Shown here: one piece after another, positions 58,904 to 64,000 of the stretch
Layout: every line of letters starts with the position of its first letter
How positions within the stretch are numbered: position 1 is the first letter of the stretch
Assembly: GCA_003024785.1 (NCBI GenBank)
Contig: PUQB01000279.1
Span: forward strand, 177,144 to 241,143
DNA length: 64,000 nucleotides
Source: Selaginella tamariscina
Lineage: Eukaryota; Streptophyta; Lycopodiopsida; Selaginellales; Selaginellaceae
Direction: 5' to 3'
Translations under genes and position numbers: made by a program
The notes under the pieces: model-generated
The model's input: only the letters and a program-made list of their open reading frames with translations
Told to the model about the DNA's origin: nothing
The model's database searches: none

Positions 58904-60806
58904 TCATCTTGGGGTAAGCTCAGCATCACGAGAACGAGAATTACTGGAACCAATGCTGTTGTAGGAGGCAATTGTGCTGGGATTATAGCTGTCACTCAGA
59001 ACAACCTCACCCTCTTTCATCCAGTGATGGTCCGTTTCTGCAAGCCCAGCCGATCCTCGCACTCTCAGCAACTCCTCCAGCACCTGCTTCATTGTTGGCC
59101 TGTCCTCCCTGTAGAACTGAAGGCATGCAACTGCAATGTTTGCTACGCTCTTGATGCTCCGAATGAGTTCCACGTCCCCATGAACTTCCAGCCTGGGATC
59201 CATGACCTCCTCGAGCATCCCTTTCTGTATCAGAGGCACCGAGTATGCACTGAGATTAACATCCCGTGAAGACCTTGAGAAATCCACCGGCTTCCGACCT
59301 GTTACCATCTCCAGAAGAACCACTCCAAAGCTGTATACGTCGCTCTTGTCGGTAAGTTGGTACGTCTGGTAATACTCTGGATCAACATAACCTGGGGTCC
59401 CTTGCACCATGGTAGACACGTGAGTCACATCCATAGGAACGAGCCGAGAAAGCCCGAAATCTGCAACTTTGGCTGTGAAGTTGTTTTCCAAGAGGATGTT
59501 GGCAGACTTGACGTCCCTGTGGTAGATTGGCGGAATAGCAGCCGAGTGCAGATACGCTAGAGCTTCGGCAGTCTCTATGGCGATTCTCAACCTGTTACTC
59601 CAGCTCAGAACCTCTGCTTTCTTGTGAAGGTGCTCAAACAGATTTCCATTTGGAACATATTCGTACACGAGTATGGGAATGTCCGTATTAATAGCACACC
59701 CATAAGTCTGACAAGGTTGCGATGGTTCACCTGTGAGAGAACTGCAACTTCGTTGTAGAAATGCTTAGAACTTTGCTTGCTGGTGTGATTTGCTCTCTTG
59801 ATCGCCAGCACCGAGCCATCATCGAAAACTCCTCTGTACACTGTTCCAAAGCCACCGGTTCCAATCTTCTGCTCCTTGGCAAAACCGTTTGTAGCCTTGT
59901 CAATCTCACCCAACGTGAAAAGCTTGGCAGGATCTCCACGGCGTGAAGAAAGTATCTCACGCAAGCTTTCCACCTGCTGCTGCGGTCATCCATTTAAATA
60001 TTGGGCTCGGCTCGTCTTCTCTGCCATTCTTCTTCCACTTCCAATATATAGACAGACTAACCCAAACACCAGCACGATGACTATCACTGCTATAGCCAGC
60101 GACCCTACATGGCCCAGTGATATATATGTAAGTCAAGATGTACACGTAAACACACAGGCAAGTGGCTTACCTGATAGCAGAATTGGCTTTCTGGTAGTCT
60201 GGCTTGTTTCTGCAAACATAGTGTTATTACCACAGATTCGGGTCGTGTTATACGAGCTACAAATGCAAATGAAGCCTTTGCTGCTGCCTTCAGTAGTGTT
60301 GTAACCACACTGCCCTTTGCTCTCCTTACAACCAGTGCAATTACTGGCTACACTGTTCCACACCAGACGAAACTCGTTAAGCTCGACAGTTGTATTGGAC
60401 AATCTGCTTGTGAGATTGTACAAGGTACATCCTCTTGGACACTCCCTTGCTGCTGTTGGACGCAGCAATTGTCGTAACCCACCACACACACAACCTGCTC
60501 ATTGCCAGTTGTACGCCTGCAGATCTGTAAGCCCGAGGAAATATTTTGTAGCGGACAAGTCGAAGCTCCTGAGGCTGAGAGAGAAATGCCATTATTGTCA
60601 ATGCTCTGGACAATAGAGTCGCCCAGTCGCAGGCTAGTGTTGCCATTGCAAGTTAGCCGGTAGTTCGGACTGCCACATCCGTCCGAAATACCAAAGGGAT
60701 AGATTACAGGCACCTCACCGCATTTAGGCTCGCACGTCTGTTGAGCATAACACTGGAAACACACTAGCGATAACGTTACCAGGAAGAGCGCAACAAAATT
60801 ACTCAT
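58904..60806 (-). CDS. Wall-associated-kinase-like receptor kinase (apparent frameshifts)
   Basis: Plasma-membrane receptor kinase of the WAK-like group. A signal peptide from ATG 60806 (MSNFVALFLVTLSLVCFQCY) precedes a GUB_WAK pectin-binding-type domain (CGEVPVIYPFGISDGCG, YRLTCNG) and a Cys-rich region to CGYNTTEGSSKGFICIC. One membrane helix (LAIAVIVIVLVFGLVCLY) leads to a Ser/Thr kinase: GTGGFGTVYRGVF, AIKRA, YHRDVKSANILLENN (RD type), VADFGLSRL, GTPGYVDPEYY, DVYSFGVVLLEMVTGRKPV. Breaks: near 60444-60446 one G seems missing in a G run; at 60041-60050 an extra TA in TATATA interrupts the juxtamembrane reading (YWKWKKNGRED); near 59985 one further base is out of step before QQQVESLREIL. A further shift near 59690 (LMGV/CCIN) looks like an intron or indel. 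Kinase motifs are intact. Confidence 0.85.
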
Positions 60807-61224
60807 GCTGCTGCCAGTCACGTCTAGCGATTGTATCTGGCATATCTTGAAGCTGCAAAAAATGTGGAGAGTTTGGAGAAGAAACGCAACTGGTAAACCA
60901 CAACAAAATAAGGTAAAGAAAAGATAGAAGAGCTTGACCAGCGCCAGTCAAACGAGTCACAGGACTCGAAACTTCTTTGGAGTCACCGGTCCTCCAAGGC
61001 GGCGTGGGACCCCACAACGCGGAAAAAAATGAAGCCCGTGGCCCACACCATACGTACTCTTTGAACGAATCCTCCTCGCAATATGTAAAACCATATATAC
61101 TTAAAGGAAATGCAAATTCAGCTAATGTACATAACTAACGCAGCACTAGGCTCCTGCAACAAAGACACAATGAGATGAAGGTAGCTTCATAAACTAGAAT
61201 GCCAACCTCGTCAGCTTCAGTGGC
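60807..61224. other. Intergenic region, receptor-kinase promoter / HMGB 3' side
   Basis: About 420 bp between the kinase start and the HMGB stop, both genes on the minus strand. It should hold the kinase promoter and 5' UTR at its left and the HMGB 3' UTR at its right. No distinct motif identified. Confidence 0.4.
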
Positions 61225-62139
61225 CTATTCTCCGTCTTCGTTCTTGGCCTCTCCCTTTGAGTCGCCACCTTTGTATTTTTTCATTTGGGCTTCATATTCT
61301 GCCTTCAACTGAGCCGCTTTCTGGTTATAAGGAGCTTTATCCTGCACAGGATATCCATCTAGTTAGTCACGGGAATAACAAGAACTATCGTCTGAGAAAC
61401 CTCGTCAGACATCTCCTTCCATCGTTCGCCGCCAAGTTTTGTCATCTGTTAAGCACGTTAAAACACAGCAGAATGAGATTGCGAAAAGTCGCACATACCT
61501 CAGTAGGCTTAATAGACAGATTCTCCTCCTTGGCTTTCCTAAAGTCCTCCCTATTCCACAAGAGGATTTATTATTTCATATGCATTGCAGGTAAAAAACT
61601 TACATAAACAAAAGGAAAGACGTCAGAGGTCGCTTGGGCATTTTAGGATCCTTCTTCGCTTGGTTGGGCTTGGATGTTTTCTTGGACTTCTGCTCATCCG
61701 TACTAGACCGCTCCCGCTTCTTACCAAAACTGCACAACAGAAAGAAAGAAAGAAGACCATTAACTATCACATGCAGAGGAAGCACAGACTTGAAAGAATA
61801 CTAACTCCGTGCTCTTTTTCTTCGGTGGCTCTTCCGCTGGTTTCGGGCTTTGCAGCCGAGCTGTTAACATACATTTTTATAATGTAACGAGGAGGAAAGC
61901 CAAAATCTTGCCTTTGGTCTTCAAGTCGCTCCCGCAGTCGTGCATATCAGCAATCGCCACTGGAATGCCCTTGTTGCAAATGTCGCTGAACCAAACAGAG
62001 TGAAAACAAAGGGAAAGTGATACAAAGGGGCATACCAGCGAGTGAAGGCGCTACCATCTGCCGATCGTTTCAGACCTCCAGAGGCCTCCTCCACGTCGAC
62101 CCGCTTCCTTGCCTTGGGCGGATGGCCGCTGCTCGCCAT
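61225..62139 (-). CDS. HMG-box chromatin protein with N-terminal Cys/His motif
   Basis: Small plant HMGB-type DNA-bending protein. Six or so short exons. The N-terminal basic segment (MASSGHPPKARKRVDVEE) is followed by AFTRCDICNKGIPVAIADMH and DCGSDLKTK, a CxxC...HxxC motif seen in one subgroup of plant HMGB proteins (HMGB7-like as I recall). Then come a Lys/Ser-rich linker and one HMG box: DPKMPKRPLTSFLLFMEDFR, KAKEENLSIKPTEMTKLGGE, RWKEMSDEDKAPYNQKAAQL, KAEYEAQMKKYKG. The acidic tail is short (GDSKGEAKNEDGE). Start ATG 62139, stop 61225-61227. No frame break seen. Likely nuclear and chromatin-bound. Confidence 0.85.
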
Positions 62140-62640
62140 GGCCTAGGGCTCTTTCCCGCTGCGTACGAACGATTGAGCGGGAAAGTTTTCTTAGGGCTTA
62201 CGTGGAAAACGTGTTAACCCCTAGTCAAACAGTTTATGTCCAAGCAAACAGTCAAGATCAGCTAGTCCCGTGAGTGACAGAGAGACTCCGCAATAAGCCA
62301 CGTCATTATCAAAACTTACAATAGTCGGAAACATAGCAGCAAGGTATATCTGAGCCTCCTTGTGGGGGAAGTTAGGGTTGGTAGTTGACAAGCACAACTT
62401 ATTGCTCTCCTGTCATGTACCTGTGGCTCATTCATCTATCTTTGAGAAGCACGTTGCACACGATGGAGATGCAGGAGTGTCACAGCAAATATCTTGCACA
62501 GGTTGCTCCCGGCACAGGCACTGCAGTGTGTACAAACAAGTCCAGGTAACAAGAAAACAAAATCTTTTGTCCCTGCTAGTGAGACAGGATTATTGTGTTC
62601 CTCCTTACGGAGTGAGACATGATTATTGTATTCCTACTTA
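62140..62640. other. Spacer with a 32-bp tandem repeat
   Basis: Noncoding. Near 62577-62641 a unit like gtgagacaggattattgtgt ... cctccttacgga is present twice with a few differences. The left part is probably the HMGB promoter. Confidence 0.5.
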
Positions 62641-63490
62641 CGGCTTGGTTCAATAGCTTGGCAGCAGCAACGAAGTCTTCCGTCTTGCCTCCGGTGCAGG
62701 AACCGGTGTATACACGATCAATCTTCACGTCTTTGCACTCCGTAGCCAATGCAAACATAAACACTTGGCATGTAACAATGTCCAAAAAGTAGAAATTAAG
62801 CTTACCTTCGCCACTACTGGTTCTAATAAGAGAACGAAGCAAGAACATGAAGCACACCTGGATCGCTGTATACGGTTCATATTGCTTATCCATCTTTCAC
62901 AAAACCATCAGAGACGAAAACTCGTGAATGCTCTTGAGATTAGCTCAAGATAACTGGAAGTCACTTTATCCGCAGGTATGACCAGCCATGTTGCGAAGTG
63001 TCATTCTCTCAAGTCTCGAACTCACCTGTCATTTTTTCTACAGCTCTTCCAACGAACTCCATAGACTTGTAAGTCGCACCAGAAATAATCTGGATTAAAG
63101 AATGGAAAGTGCACGCGATCCATGCAGAAAACTCACATATCAAATACGGAGGCATTTCTCCATCCAGTACAAATTTCAGAGTCCCAGGCCCTATACTCAG
63201 GAAGACAAATGAAGACAAATGAAGAGAGAAAGGTTAAGTATGCATATCAATAATCTACTTACTAGTTGTTAGCGAAATCCCGCAAGATATAAACGTGCTC
63301 GTCCGCAGTAAAAATTGTAATGGTCCGGAATGATCATCTGAGGATTAACTGTGTGACAAGGAGAAGCACGAGTGTCCACATCAGACCTTGGTGTTATTCC
63401 CTCTAGGTCCCATCGAAACGTCTACTTTCCCCAGACATTCTCGACTGGAACTAATTTAAACTTCTCAGAAGATCGTGCTACGTGCTTCAC
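62641..63490 (-). pseudogene. 3-isopropylmalate dehydratase large subunit (LeuC) pseudogene
   Basis: Remnants of the leucine-biosynthesis aconitase-type enzyme in gene order: VKHVARSSEKFKLVPVENVW (about 63400-63490, diverged), IPDHY-like and FANN-like traces (63270-63340, out of frame), LKFVLDGEMPPYLI (about 63140-63190), GATYKSMEFVGRAVEKMTG (about 63020-63090) and ATECKDVKIDRVYTGSCTGG followed by KTEDFVAAAKLL (about 62650-62760). The last includes one Cys that binds the Fe-S cluster. Long internal stretches (the DSHTCTAGAFG region, later Cys ligands and the C-terminal third) are absent and frames are broken, so this is a degraded partial copy, not a working gene. Confidence 0.7.
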
Positions 63491-63937
63491 CTGGAAAGCT
63501 CATCAATGTAGAATTTAGAAAGATTTATCGGAATAACGAACGCACCGTGCCCGTATACACCGTTGTGTCTCTCGGAAATGGGGCGACAGCTGCTCCTTGA
63601 AAGCTTTGAACTCAATAACCCTAACTAAAACCTTTAACCATTTGCTATGTGCACATCGCCTTCCGCAAACTGGTCATGGGTCGTCGGTCTTCCCATGCAA
63701 ACCAGTATTTACACGTCTCTTCTTGCATGTTGCTCCTTTTAAAAGTCCACTGCGCGAAAATTGTTGAGCTGTGGATTGAAATGTCAACGGATTGCGAGGG
63801 CCTTTCTCAAATGCAGAAAAAAAAACTGCTGATAGGTAAAAACAACAAATAATTATATATTTCCAGCTTCAGTCCCTTGCAGGATTTTCTGTTGTACTGA
63901 TAGCATTTGCTTGGACCATGCTTTTCATTCTTCGGCG
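63491..63937. other. Intergenic region near the right edge
   Basis: Short open frames (e.g. 63649-63852) have no recognisable similarity. It probably holds the promoter of a gene starting at 63938. Confidence 0.35.
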
Positions 63938-64000
63938 ATGGAGGAATTCAAAGCGGTCTCGGTTCAGTTTCGGAAATTCAGCACGGAAGTACCTCTCTGG
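63938..64000 (+). CDS. Possible start of a gene cut by the window edge
   Basis: From ATG 63938 a frame reads MEEFKAVSVQFRKFSTEVPL and stays open to the last base. It sits after a leader-like stretch and has a balanced, charged composition typical of real N-termini. Only 21 codons are visible, so no family can be named. Confidence 0.3.
   Translation, partial: MEEFKAVSVQFRKFSTEVPLW

Noticed and set aside
1-64000. tRNA and rRNA genes
   Set aside because: I saw no convincing cloverleaf or rRNA core by eye; a tRNAscan/Infernal run would be decisive.

Overview
The window is nuclear DNA of a land plant. It carries a class XI myosin, an NhaD-type plastid antiporter, a CASTOR/DMI1-type channel, a wall-associated-kinase-like receptor, a CBM43 beta-1,3-glucanase and TTTAGGG repeats. 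Introns are nearly all about 45-65 bp with GT-AG ends, and neighbouring genes lie only tens to a few hundred bases apart. That compactness next to a large repeat block fits a lycophyte such as Selaginella best; the assignment is an inference.

Layout. (1) Bases 1-7150 are one large palindromic mobile element. Terminal inverted repeats of 1.4-1.9 kb, rich in TG/CA and TA microsatellites, end internally in arrays of a near-perfect 18-bp palindrome (GGCGGGATTAATCCCGCC). They enclose one minus-strand gene with a ParB-like N-terminal-type domain and a DNA-methyltransferase-like C-terminus. (2) 7150-9580 is satellite-like AT-rich DNA with an interstitial telomere tract. (3) 9586-16740 is a second element bordered by the same palindromes. 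It holds a DUF7869-type transposase-like gene, cut short by a decayed Ty3/gypsy chromovirus. (4) 16750-26450 is AT-rich relic repeat DNA with diverged repeat copies and a second, inverted fragment of the DUF7869 gene. (5) 26480-51950 is a gene-dense island: SAM-methyltransferase-like protein with an overlapping uORF, PAT10-like palmitoyltransferase, secreted glutaredoxin-like protein, myosin XI, NhaD antiporter, NSRP1-like splicing regulator, chloroplast DUF3598-like protein, CASTOR-like channel, GH17 glucanase, tail-anchored coiled-coil protein and MSH2. (6) 52379-57055 is a second decayed gypsy element with LTRs. (7) 58904-64000 holds a WAK-like receptor kinase, an HMGB protein, a leuC-like pseudogene and a possible gene start at the right edge.

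Several otherwise well-preserved genes are each broken by one or two apparent 1- or 2-base indels, often a missing base in a G run or an extra TA in TATATA. These may be sequence errors or early decay; I flag each one. The genes of the island do not form one pathway. Three gene pairs are divergent with roughly 110-310 bp between start codons and probably share promoters. The most novel feature is the ParB-like gene in an element whose ends, and one of whose own introns, carry copies of a parS-sized palindrome.
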